A stretch of 64,000 bases of DNA. Source: Verrucomicrobiota bacterium. Lineage in GTDB: Bacteria; Verrucomicrobiota; Verrucomicrobiia; CAIQCK01. The position numbers and the translations under genes are program-made. The number at the start of each line of letters is the position of its first letter. The first letter of the stretch is position 1. The stretch lies in contig JAPLTX010000023.1 of assembly GCA_026397915.1 (NCBI GenBank), positions 1-64,000 on the forward strand, given 5' to 3'. The notes under the pieces were generated by a model that made no database searches, had not been told where the DNA came from, and saw only the letters and a list, made by a program, of their open reading frames with translations. This document shows positions 27,387 to 34,728 of this stretch, one piece after another.

Positions 27387-28123
27387 GGCATGGATGACGA
27401 CGAACTGCTGGAAGGCGGCTCGGTCACGGTGACGGAGACGACCACCTCGGCCCAATGGCCGGCGCTGTCCGAGATGCGCACGGTGATGTCGCCGCTGCCA
27501 ACACCGACGCCGTCCTCGTTGAAGAACAGCACCGTGTTGTCGTTCTGAATCTCCATCCGGAAACCCCGCCAGCCCGCGACGACCGTCGGCGTGTAAGGGG
27601 CCGTGCCGTTCCCGATGAGCATCTCCACTTGGCCGTTGCCAAGCAGCGGCATCGTCAGCGTGTTTTGATACAACGTCACCGAAAAACCGCCTTGGCTGCT
27701 GGAGGACGCACTGCCGCTGGAACTGGAGGACGGCGGATTGGACGAGGACGAACCGGAAGCCGAACTCGAAGAAACCGAACCCGACGACGAGGAAAGGCCG
27801 GAGGACGAATTGGATGAGGACGACGTCGAGGACGAAGACAAGCTGCCCGACGACGACGCGCTGCTCATGGAACTGGACGAAACCGAACTCGACGGCGGAA
27901 CGGTGGAGGAGGAGCCGCTGCTTGAACTCGGCGGAGCCGATGCCGACGAAGCGCTGGAGGAAGACGCGCTTGACGCGCTGGCGGAACTGGAGCCGGGCGG
28001 CGGCTGCGTTCCGATGTGTGTCAGGTGCGGCTTGCGCCTCTTGCGCGGGTGCCGCCGCAGTTGCCGTTTCCGCTCCGGCCTGCGCTCGGCTAAAGCGAAT
28101 GCTTTCTTTCTCCGTCGTTTCAT
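27383..28123 (-). CDS. Basic N-terminus, poly-serine linker and C-terminal beta domain protein
   Basis: 246 residues. Residues 1-40 are strongly basic (KRRRKKAFALAERRPERKRQ), 45-145 are a serine-rich, low-complexity linker with Gly/Ala/Pro, and 150-235 form an Ig/cadherin-like beta-sandwich (FSVTLYQNTLTMPLLGNGQ, VEMLIGNGTAPYTPTVVAG). It ends in a short serine tail. There is no signal peptide, so export by a classical route is not evident. It sits between the FN3-like gene and GT9, overlapping the latter by ATGA. Function unknown; the layout suggests a modular surface or matrix protein. Confidence 0.6.
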   Translation of the reverse strand: MKRRRKKAFALAERRPERKRQLRRHPRKRRKPHLTHIGTQPPPGSSSASASSASSSSASSASAPPSSSSGSSSTVPPSSSVSSSSMSSASSSGSLSSSSTSSSSNSSSGLSSSSGSVSSSSASGSSSSNPPSSSSSGSASSSSQGGFSVTLYQNTLTMPLLGNGQVEMLIGNGTAPYTPTVVAGWRGFRMEIQNDNTVLFFNEDGVGVGSGDITVRISDSAGHWAEVVVSVTVTEPPSSSSSSSMP

Positions 28124-28138
28124 TGAGAGTCAGCCATC

Positions 28139-28217
28139 GGCTTTCAGCTTTCAGTAATCAGCAGCAGACGCGGAGCGTCCCACAAGCTGAAAACCGAAAG
28201 CTGAACGCTGAGAGCTG
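28139..28217. repeat. Heptamer-based inverted repeat between genes
   Basis: GGCTTTCAGCTTTCAG (28139-28154) faces AGCTGAAAACCGAAAGCTGA (28185-28204) with a GCGGAGCGTCCC centre. The arms are built from CTTTCAG-like 7-mers. The element fills most of the 107-base gap between the FN3-like and serine-linker genes. Confidence 0.5.
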
Positions 28218-28230
28218 CGGTTCCCCCGCG

Positions 28231-28845
28231 CTACGGCGTTACCGCCACCGTGATGGCGTCGCTCTCGTAGCCGACCTCCTGGTCGCCGATGACGAACTTC
28301 GCCATATAGCGGCGCATCTCCGGCTTGCCGGCCGTGGCCAGTGGCCGGTTGTCCACGTAGGGCGATTGCGTGTCGCGCGCCAGGAATACCCAGTTTTGCC
28401 CTCCGTCCTCGTAGTAGAGGTTCACGCCGTCGGCTTGCATCTTGTTGAACGCAATCTCCGACTGGCCCTTGCCCAGCGCCGCCCCCACGAGCACCGGCTG
28501 CGCCTGCGTCATGTCGGTGGCGTCATCCGAGCCGATGATGCCCATCGCGGCGCCGAGCGGCTCGGTGTAGTTCTTGTGGGCCTTCAGACGACGGGCCAAC
28601 TCACGCAAGAACGTCTTGGCCGCCGCGAGCACCGGCTTCTTCGCGAGCGTCGCTTGTTGTGCTGCGGCCGACTTGGCGGCCGCGTTATTGATCGCGGTGC
28701 GCATGCCCGTGCATACGCCCGTGATCTCCGTTATGTCCTCCGGCGTCAACCCGAAGGTCGTGGCGGCCTCGGTGACCGCCGGCAGGAACTTATCGGCCCA
28801 AATCAGAAGATTGCCTTCCGACTTGGCCATCCAGTCTGTCTTCAT
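28231..28845 (-). CDS. Small protein: helical N-terminus, FN3-like C-terminus
   Basis: 204 residues. The N-terminal half is alpha-helical and alanine-rich (LLIWADKFLPAVTEAATTFG, AAAKSAAAQQATLAKK, TFLRELARRLKAHKNYTEPL). The C-terminal half is beta-rich (NWVFLARDTQSPYVDNRP, RRYMAKFVIGDQEVGYESD) and resembles an FN3 domain. No signal peptide. A strong AGGAGAG site precedes ATG 28845. Its C-terminus resembles the truncated protein at 2-262. A 21-bp periodic array lies 78-296 bases upstream in its leader. I recall this architecture as a recurrent uncharacterised type in several soil and aquatic phyla, but I cannot check that here; the function is unknown. Confidence 0.75.
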   Translation of the reverse strand: MKTDWMAKSEGNLLIWADKFLPAVTEAATTFGLTPEDITEITGVCTGMRTAINNAAAKSAAAQQATLAKKPVLAAAKTFLRELARRLKAHKNYTEPLGAAMGIIGSDDATDMTQAQPVLVGAALGKGQSEIAFNKMQADGVNLYYEDGGQNWVFLARDTQSPYVDNRPLATAGKPEMRRYMAKFVIGDQEVGYESDAITVAVTP

Positions 28846-28869
28846 CTGCTACTCTCTCCTTTCCTTGTT

Positions 28870-29277
28870 TTATGGTTTCTTCGATTCCACCACAGTGTCG
28901 AAAGGGATGTTTTCAGGTTCACGGCGTGCCCCGCCATCGCGCAGGCGTGCCCCCGCGTCGCGCAGGGGTGCGCCGTGGCGGTGCGGGCGTATCCCCGCGT
29001 CATTCGGGCGTGCCCCCGCATCATCCAGCGGCACGCCGTGACCGCGCAGGCGTGCGCCGCCGTCGTCCGGGCGTATCCCCGCGTCATCTAGGCGTGCCCC
29101 CGCGTCGCGCAGGCGTGCCGCCGAGCCGTGCAGGGGTGCGGAAAATCGACTTTTTGCCCCATTTTCCATCTGCCAACCACCATCTCCCAGCTTCCATGCC
29201 GCCCCGGAGGCCAAAAATGGCGATTTTTGACCACTTCTCGCTTTTGGCTGGCGACTGATAGTCAGGGTATTCGTCAT
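28870..29277 (-). CDS. Possible 135-residue heptapeptide-repeat protein covering the 21-bp array
   Basis: The frame starts at ATG 29277 in an ATGA overlap with the stop of the anchored-protein gene and ends 24 bases before the FN3-like gene. Its centre is ten units of seven residues such as GARLRDA, GARLDDA, GIRPDDG, GARPNDA and GIRPHRH. The N-terminal 55 residues include KLGDGGWQMENG, which derives from a heptanucleotide repeat. Because the array length is a multiple of three, other frames on both strands are also open, so coding is not proven. It may instead be an untranslated leader. Confidence 0.3.
   Translation of the reverse strand: MTNTLTISRQPKARSGQKSPFLASGAAWKLGDGGWQMENGAKSRFSAPLHGSAARLRDAGARLDDAGIRPDDGGARLRGHGVPLDDAGARPNDAGIRPHRHGAPLRDAGARLRDGGARREPENIPFDTVVESKKP
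28923..29141. repeat. Tandem array 1 of degenerate 21-bp units
   Basis: Ten consecutive 21-base units (starts 28923, 28944, 28965, 28986, 29007, 29028, 29049, 29070, 29091, 29112) plus a partial unit at 29133, with no indels. Most units begin GGCGTGCCCCCGC or a close variant. Units 2 and 9 are identical, and units 4 and 8 share their first 18 bases. There are no unique spacers. It lies in the 428-base stretch between 28846 and 29273, which otherwise contains only a heptamer array (29160-29201). Confidence 0.9.
29160..29201. repeat. Degenerate heptanucleotide array next to array 1
   Basis: Six in-register 7-mers all beginning CA: CATTTTC, CATCTGC, CAACCAC, CATCTCC, CAGCTTC, CATGCCG. It directly follows array 1 and lies in the same leader region. 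Confidence 0.6.
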
Positions 29278-30293
29278 GGTTCCATGAACCTGCCGTTCTC
29301 TTCAGCTTTAGTGACCGTCTTGGAAGGAATATCAATCCATACACTTGCCACATATTGCCCTCTCGTCCGCCTGCTGAAGGGCACCTTCATAGTCAGTATC
29401 TCCGACGGCCTGTTGGCGGCCCTGATCTGGACCACAATCCCGGTGGAGGACAGCGACTCCTTAGTCTCCATTGCTCCCTTCAATAGGAATAAACCGTCTC
29501 GCCTAGACCTCAAATCCAATCGGAGCGTGTTTCCCGTCACTTGAAAGCCAGTCAAATGAACATCACCGGGTGGAGAGTCAGGTGCTGGAGGATCATCCCT
29601 GAGAATTTCCGGGTCCAGAGGCGGGCACAAACCTGTGAAATGAACTAGCGGACAAAGCGTTAGTTTCCCGTTGGGAGCCACCCACATGTCACTGCTAAAT
29701 AGTTCGAGCGTGTCGCCATCTATCTCGCGTTCGAAAAGCCTAAGGCAGTCATCCAAGGTCGTCTTGTCTTGGCCCTTCCTGGCAACCATGCTTTCAAACC
29801 AGACTATCCCATTCTCATAATCTGCACCGACCACACCTGCCGAACTCTCGATATAAAAGTGTTTTTCTCTCCCCACCCAAATGTTTCCTCTTGGAGTAAT
29901 AAATCCAACGACTGGGTCTTTAGGGGTGCTCGGGGCAAATATCCCCTTTACGGCGAGAGGCCAAACAACCTCCAGTCCCCACAATGATCTCTTCCCTTCG
30001 ACTCGAACCACGCCAGCTTGCATGGTTGAATGGATTTCAATCGTCACAGGCTTCCATTCCGAGTGGCCGCTGATGCTGTTTGGGGGACGGAAGTGTTTCT
30101 TGGTCTTCCAAACCGTAACGCCAGCTTCCTTGTCAGATTGAGCCGCCGTATTCGTGGCAACCAAGCTAGGCATACACTTCGTGCTCCGCCGGCGCATAAA
30201 ATATTGAGCCGCTAAAATCACGGCAGCCAAGCCAAGCAGGAAAGCCAAAGCCGCGACCCACCGCCGTCTTAGAATTAATAGAATCTGAGGCAT
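29274..30293 (-). CDS. Uncharacterised membrane-anchored protein
   Basis: 339 residues. One N-terminal transmembrane helix (WVAALAFLLGLAAVILAAQY, about 12-31) flanked by Arg clusters (LRRRW, MRRRSTK) gives an N-in anchor. The rest is predicted outside the membrane and beta-rich, for example SEWKPVTIEIHSTMQAGVV and LTGFQVTGNTLRLDLRSRRD. No catalytic motif was recognised. Its start overlaps the end of the giant serine-linker gene by 19 bases, and its stop overlaps the heptad frame (ATGA), so it belongs to the same operon. Base composition is clearly less GC-rich than in the flanking operon genes, suggesting a different origin. Confidence 0.65.
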   Translation of the reverse strand: MPQILLILRRRWVAALAFLLGLAAVILAAQYFMRRRSTKCMPSLVATNTAAQSDKEAGVTVWKTKKHFRPPNSISGHSEWKPVTIEIHSTMQAGVVRVEGKRSLWGLEVVWPLAVKGIFAPSTPKDPVVGFITPRGNIWVGREKHFYIESSAGVVGADYENGIVWFESMVARKGQDKTTLDDCLRLFEREIDGDTLELFSSDMWVAPNGKLTLCPLVHFTGLCPPLDPEILRDDPPAPDSPPGDVHLTGFQVTGNTLRLDLRSRRDGLFLLKGAMETKESLSSTGIVVQIRAANRPSEILTMKVPFSRRTRGQYVASVWIDIPSKTVTKAEENGRFMEP

Positions 30294-33200
30294 AACGTGT
30301 CTTGGGGCGAAGGCCTAAATATTCCAGCCCAAACTCCTGGACACCAGTCCGTGAGTCTGTCGCTTTTAGCGGCGATGCCTTCTAGCGCTGCATCCTGCAG
30401 TTCCTGGAGTCGCTCAGCATCCGTCGCTCCCTCATATATCTTCCCATAAGACGGATCGCAAAGAACTCTGTTTCCTCCCTCGCTGTAGAGGTAGTCCACC
30501 ACGGCGTGGTTCGGGAAAATCTTTTCCGAGGGGGGAGCACTGGACTGACCCGGAATGCCCGTCTTGTCATTGACAAGGCTCCCATAGGTTTTGTCACCCG
30601 GATCGGGTTTCATTTCGCCCTTGGCACCATACAATATGAGAACCGTTTCACCGCCTACTAGCGGGTGCGGTTGTATGATGCTCCACTCCTTGATGACTAG
30701 CAGGTAGTAGTAGGGGTCACGCGGGTTTTCCTCGATCGACTTGATGCGCCTAATCGAAACATTTGAATTGGGGCAATTCAAAAGCAGCACATTCTTGAAA
30801 AGCTCACACCATGCTTGGCATCGCCCCGTTTTACTTATCGCCATACCACCAGTTGGGTCATTGGGATTCGCGAACGTGAGAGAGTTTTCGCCAAACGTCG
30901 TGTGCAGAGTTCCAGTGTTTTTGTAATAGTAAAGACGGTCCCACCCCCCCGTCAGGAGATTCTTCATCTCAACGGATCTCGACTCAAAGATGGCCCAAGC
31001 CTTCTCGAACGCTTGGTCGGGCGTGCTGGCTCCGCCTTCTCTACACGCTGTATGCACCACCGCATAGAACCGTTTGTTGCTGGCCAGACTTCCTTCCTCC
31101 AAACAAACATAGACCGGACTGGCGCTCGTGCCGGCTGTTACAGGTTCACCGCTGCCGTGCCGGAGTTTCCATTCAATCTCCAAGGAGTCGAAGAACTTTG
31201 TCTCGTTATCCAAACTGGATATGCTTGAGTAAAGGTTGGTGGCGGTAACGACGGTGCCCTCCTCCGTGATCTCTGAAGATGCTTCGACTTCTTCGAAGCT
31301 ATTCTCGTCGCTCCCCTCTCCGGAAGCATAGAAAGGCCCTTCCAGTTCACAATTTGGCAGCAGCCATTTCACCTCGGTAACGGTGATGCGGTTTCCACCT
31401 TTGTAGAGATAAGGATACTGCACTTCGCGGTCGTCTTTCCAGTGAGGCGCTTCAAAAGCCCCACTACCGTCATCCTGCAATATATCCAAGCCTTCGCCGT
31501 AGGTGACTTCCTTGAGAATCGGTTGTGGCATCGCGCTGGACGAGCTTGAAGAGCTGCTGCTGGAGCTGGAGGAACTGCCTCCTGAACTGCTCGAAGAACC
31601 GCCTGACGATGCGGAAGACGTGCTGGTGGAACTGGTTGAAGTCGAAGAAGTGCTGGTGGAGCTAGACCAATGCGAAGACCAAACACTTCCATGCGATGAA
31701 ATGGAACCCTGCGAAACCGAAGACAAACTCGTCGAACTCAGCGAGGAGGAACCTGAACTGACGCTGCTGCTTGAAGAACTCGACGAACTGGATGAAGAGG
31801 AAGAACTGCTACTGGAACTCGACGAACTCGAAGAAGAGGATGAGGACGAAGAAGAACTTGAACTGCTGCTGGAACTTGATGATGACCATGAACCGCTAGG
31901 CAACGGCACCAGACCCCAATCCAGCATCAGACCAAAACTGATGGCCTCGCGCCAAAAATCGTCGAACACACCGAGGAAGAGTTTCAACTCGCAGACATCG
32001 CCGTCGAGGAACGAGCCGCTGGCATCCTTGAGTGCGCCCACACCGAAGGTGTCTTCCGTAATGTCGGCCTCGTCGCACTCGACGGGCCCTTCAACCAACT
32101 CACCATCTATGTAAAGGCTCAGATCGTTGCCGTCTTTGACAAACGTAACCACCTTGAAAGTCGTCGGCATCGTATCATCAATGCACCCGTTGCCGCTGCC
32201 GCTGCCATCTTGGAAACCCTCCGCGTTACCGCTGCTGTTCTTGCTCAATCCAAACGCTTCGAGAGAACCCGTGCCGCCGAGGTGGAAAGCGGTTTGACTG
32301 TTGCCGCCGAACTTCACGACCATGAACAAGGTCTTGGAAAGATTTCCGCCGAGACCCGACACTTCGCCTTTCAGCAGGTTCTCCGCGTCGTCAATGCCAA
32401 ACCGCACCACTGGCAGGCCGTTCTGGATGCCGGTCTTGTAGGTGGGCATCGCATCTTCATCGCTGGCTGTGGCGTCATTGCCGTTACCACTCTTGTCTTT
32501 CCAGCCACCAATCGGATCGCCATCCGCCGTCACGGGCTGGGTCATGGCCGCATCCTTGAAGAGTGTGCTGGCATCGCTCGCTTTAAGCCATAGCTTCAAT
32601 TCCGGCCCGCCGGATGAGGAAGAGGACGATGAGGAACCGCTGCTGCTGCCCGATGACGAACCGCTGCCGGATGAGCCGGAACTGCCGCCACTCGACGAAC
32701 CGCTGCCGACTGAACTGCTCGAACTCGTTGAGCCAGACGATCCGCTCGTAGAACTGCTCGGCGGCGTGCTGCTGCTGGACTGGCTGCCGGAGGACTGCGA
32801 ACTGCTTGAGGAAGTCGAACTCGATGAACTGCTGGAAGACCCAATACCCCACTTCTCGGCGAGGTAGGCGTTGACGTCGGCCACTTCTTGGGTCGTCAGT
32901 GCCCGGTTGAAGACCAGCAGTTCGCAGATGTCACCGTTGAAGTGCTCGTCAAACGCATCGTTCGCGTAGCCGCCAACCTGCAACGTGCCGCTGGACACGT
33001 CAATGTCGCCTGTGGCCTCCTCGCCGCCGTTGGTTGCGCCATTCAGCCAGTGCGCTACCGTCGCGCCGTCGTAGCGGCCCGCGACTACGTTGAACCCCGA
33101 AGGCATGGCTGACGCGGCATTATGGTCGGCCCACGACTCCTCGACCGCGAAGGGCAGGTTTGTCACCGAGTTGACGGCCATCTGACAGAAGCCATAGACG

Positions 33201-34321
33201 CCGCCATCGTTGTCCGAGTTGTTCTTCCAAAGCACTAAGCCGTTGGAATCGTGAGTGCCGTTCTTCCGCAACACCGCAAAGACAGTCAGCGTCGTCAGAC
33301 CCAGACTCGCCGCGTCGTCCACGTTGAGCAGATCGTCGCTGCCGTCAAACTGGACGGTCTTGCGCCCGCCGGGTCCGCCCGTGGCGAGGAAGACGGGCTG
33401 CAGGTCCTCGTTGGATTGCGAGGCGTTGTTGTTCTCTCCGCTGCCATCGGCCCACGACGGGACGGGAGCGTTGTCGTTGAGAGTGAGCGCGCTGGCGTCC
33501 AACCGCAGCACCAACCCCGAAGGCAGACTCGACGCGCTGGATGAAGACGAACTGGACGAACTGCTGGCAGGCTCGACACCCCACTTCTCGGCGAGGTAGG
33601 CGTTCACGTCGGCAATCTCTTGATTGGTCAGCGCGCGGTTGAAGAGAAGCACTTCGCAAATGTCGCCGTTGAAGTTCTCCGTCCACTCTCCTTGTGCGTA
33701 GCCACCTACCTGCATATTGCCGCTGGAGACGTCAATGTCGCCTTCGACCTCCTCGCCGCCGTTGGCCGCGCCGTTGAGCCAGTGCGCCACCGCCGCGCCG
33801 TCGTAACGGCCCGCAATGACGTTGAACCCCGACGGCATGGCCGACGTGGCGTTGTGGTCGGCCCAAGACTCCTCAACCGCGAAGGGGAGATTCGTCTTGG
33901 AGCTGGCCAGCATCTGGCAGAAGCCATAGACGCCGCCTTCGTAGGTGGATTTGTGTTTCCAGAGAAGAAAGCCATTGTTGTGGTGACTTCCATTGCGCCG
34001 GACCACCGCGAACACGGTCAGCGTCGTCAGGTCGAGGCTCGACGCGTCGTCCACGTTGAGCAGGTCGTTGCTGCCGTCGAACCGGACAGTCTTGCGCCCG
34101 CCCGGTCCGCCCGTGGCGAGAAACAAGGGCTTGAGGCCGCTGGTGGATTGCAAGGCGTCGTTATCATGTCCGCTGTCATCGGGCCATGACGAAACCGGGT
34201 CGTTATCGTCGAGAGTGAGCGTGCTGGCGTCCAACCGCAGCACCAACCCCGATGGCAGACTGGACGCGCTGGATGAAGAAGAACTGCTCGATGAACTGGA
34301 AGACGATAAAGAGCTGCTCAT
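30275..34321 (-). CDS. Giant LamG / poly-serine / transglutaminase-like protein
   Basis: 1348 residues. It opens directly with a serine run, then has two near-identical LamG/concanavalin-like domains (22-250 and 266-493; SGLVLRLDAS, GGRKTVRFDGSNDLLNVDD), each followed by serine linkers. A third divergent LamG domain (about 580-800; LKLWLKASDASTLFKD) is followed by a long serine tract. The C-terminal region (about 980-1348) has a Cys-His-Asp set typical of transglutaminase-like cysteine enzymes: GRCQAWCELF (Cys about 1167), FPNHAVVDYLY and CDPSYG. No signal peptide is visible and no upstream in-frame start exists before a stop at 34385. First gene of the minus-strand operon; possibly an adhesin or matrix protein that cross-links or cleaves. 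Confidence 0.75.
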   Translation of the reverse strand: MSSSLSSSSSSSSSSSSSASSLPSGLVLRLDASTLTLDDNDPVSSWPDDSGHDNDALQSTSGLKPLFLATGGPGGRKTVRFDGSNDLLNVDDASSLDLTTLTVFAVVRRNGSHHNNGFLLWKHKSTYEGGVYGFCQMLASSKTNLPFAVEESWADHNATSAMPSGFNVIAGRYDGAAVAHWLNGAANGGEEVEGDIDVSSGNMQVGGYAQGEWTENFNGDICEVLLFNRALTNQEIADVNAYLAEKWGVEPASSSSSSSSSSASSLPSGLVLRLDASALTLNDNAPVPSWADGSGENNNASQSNEDLQPVFLATGGPGGRKTVQFDGSDDLLNVDDAASLGLTTLTVFAVLRKNGTHDSNGLVLWKNNSDNDGGVYGFCQMAVNSVTNLPFAVEESWADHNAASAMPSGFNVVAGRYDGATVAHWLNGATNGGEEATGDIDVSSGTLQVGGYANDAFDEHFNGDICELLVFNRALTTQEVADVNAYLAEKWGIGSSSSSSSSTSSSSSQSSGSQSSSSTPPSSSTSGSSGSTSSSSSVGSGSSSGGSSGSSGSGSSSGSSSGSSSSSSSSGGPELKLWLKASDASTLFKDAAMTQPVTADGDPIGGWKDKSGNGNDATASDEDAMPTYKTGIQNGLPVVRFGIDDAENLLKGEVSGLGGNLSKTLFMVVKFGGNSQTAFHLGGTGSLEAFGLSKNSSGNAEGFQDGSGSGNGCIDDTMPTTFKVVTFVKDGNDLSLYIDGELVEGPVECDEADITEDTFGVGALKDASGSFLDGDVCELKLFLGVFDDFWREAISFGLMLDWGLVPLPSGSWSSSSSSSSSSSSSSSSSSSSSSSSSSSSSSSSSSSSSSSSSVSSGSSSLSSTSLSSVSQGSISSHGSVWSSHWSSSTSTSSTSTSSTSTSSASSGGSSSSSGGSSSSSSSSSSSSSSAMPQPILKEVTYGEGLDILQDDGSGAFEAPHWKDDREVQYPYLYKGGNRITVTEVKWLLPNCELEGPFYASGEGSDENSFEEVEASSEITEEGTVVTATNLYSSISSLDNETKFFDSLEIEWKLRHGSGEPVTAGTSASPVYVCLEEGSLASNKRFYAVVHTACREGGASTPDQAFEKAWAIFESRSVEMKNLLTGGWDRLYYYKNTGTLHTTFGENSLTFANPNDPTGGMAISKTGRCQAWCELFKNVLLLNCPNSNVSIRRIKSIEENPRDPYYYLLVIKEWSIIQPHPLVGGETVLILYGAKGEMKPDPGDKTYGSLVNDKTGIPGQSSAPPSEKIFPNHAVVDYLYSEGGNRVLCDPSYGKIYEGATDAERLQELQDAALEGIAAKSDRLTDWCPGVWAGIFRPSPQDTLCLRFY
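32843..34258. repeat. Tandem duplication of a LamG-encoding segment
   Basis: Two copies, 34258-33572 and 33526-32843 on the minus strand, are offset by 732 bases (244 codons). They keep long identical peptide blocks such as LATGGPGGRKTV, NLPFAVEESWADHNA and MPSGFNV. The close match points to a recent internal duplication. Confidence 0.8.
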
Positions 34322-34350
34322 GGCGTCAAGATTTCCCCGGTTGAACGACG

Positions 34351-34626
34351 TTAGACAAACGGTCGAAGCTCGAATCTTCCCGCGTCAAGGTTCGAACGAA
34401 AAGGCTGGCTACTCGTCTGCGTGGTGAAGGAACCAAACGTGATCTGGCGGGGGGGGGGGGGGGCATAAACCGACACGAAGTCCATCGTGAATGGTTTCAC
34501 TCCGCCGCCCTTACTTGTCTTCGCGAACTTCACACGCACCCTCTTCCCACCGCACTTGAACAACGGCGCGGAGCATACGCCTCCGCGCCTTTTCGGCAAG
34601 AACTTTTTTGACAGAAATTTCTCCAA
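34351..34626 (-). CDS. Doubtful small frame spanning a G15 tract
   Basis: A 91-residue frame that ends 29 bases before the giant gene. Its middle (GKRVRVKFAKTSKGGGVKPF, TMDFVSVYAPPPPRQITFG) reads like real protein, but there is no recognisable domain. The four prolines come from a 15-base homopolymer (34449-34463) whose length may be wrong or variable. It could be a gene remnant or the end of a frameshifted gene. Confidence 0.25.
   Translation of the reverse strand: MEKFLSKKFLPKRRGGVCSAPLFKCGGKRVRVKFAKTSKGGGVKPFTMDFVSVYAPPPPRQITFGSFTTQTSSQPFRSNLDAGRFELRPFV
34449..34463. repeat. Homopolymer run of 15 G
   Basis: Fifteen consecutive G on the plus strand, about 130 bases upstream of the giant gene start, in the 407-base divergent region 34322-34728. 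Such tracts are prone to slippage and to sequencing error. Confidence 0.9.
34565..34589. repeat. Short GC palindrome in divergent intergenic region
   Basis: GGCGCGGAG and CTCCGCGCC form perfect 9-base arms with a 7-base loop, followed on the plus strand by TTTTC. No plus-strand gene ends here, so a dispersed palindrome is more likely than a terminator. The rest of 34322-34728 shows only the G15 tract and the doubtful frame. Confidence 0.55.
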
Positions 34627-34728
34627 TCCAGCAAAACAAAGGAACCTGCCGAGGAACTTATTCCCGCTTGGTCTGGCGGAGCCGTTGCGGTATTTTCGCC
34701 GCGTTCATTTTCCAACCCAGAGGCCACC

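Noticed and set aside
27814..29091. Long plus-strand frame across the FN3-like gene and array 1
   Set aside because: It is antisense to two well-supported minus-strand genes and stays open only because of composition and the in-frame array.
28923..29141. CRISPR array
   Set aside because: Units are contiguous with no spacers, vary in sequence, and no cas gene is present; the same holds for 62105-62335.
31503..32114. Plus-strand acidic Leu/Glu-rich frame
   Set aside because: It is the antisense reading of the poly-serine linker codons of the giant minus-strand gene.
34565..34589. Rho-independent terminator
   Set aside because: Hairpin plus T run exists, but no plus-strand gene ends nearby; it lies between divergent genes.
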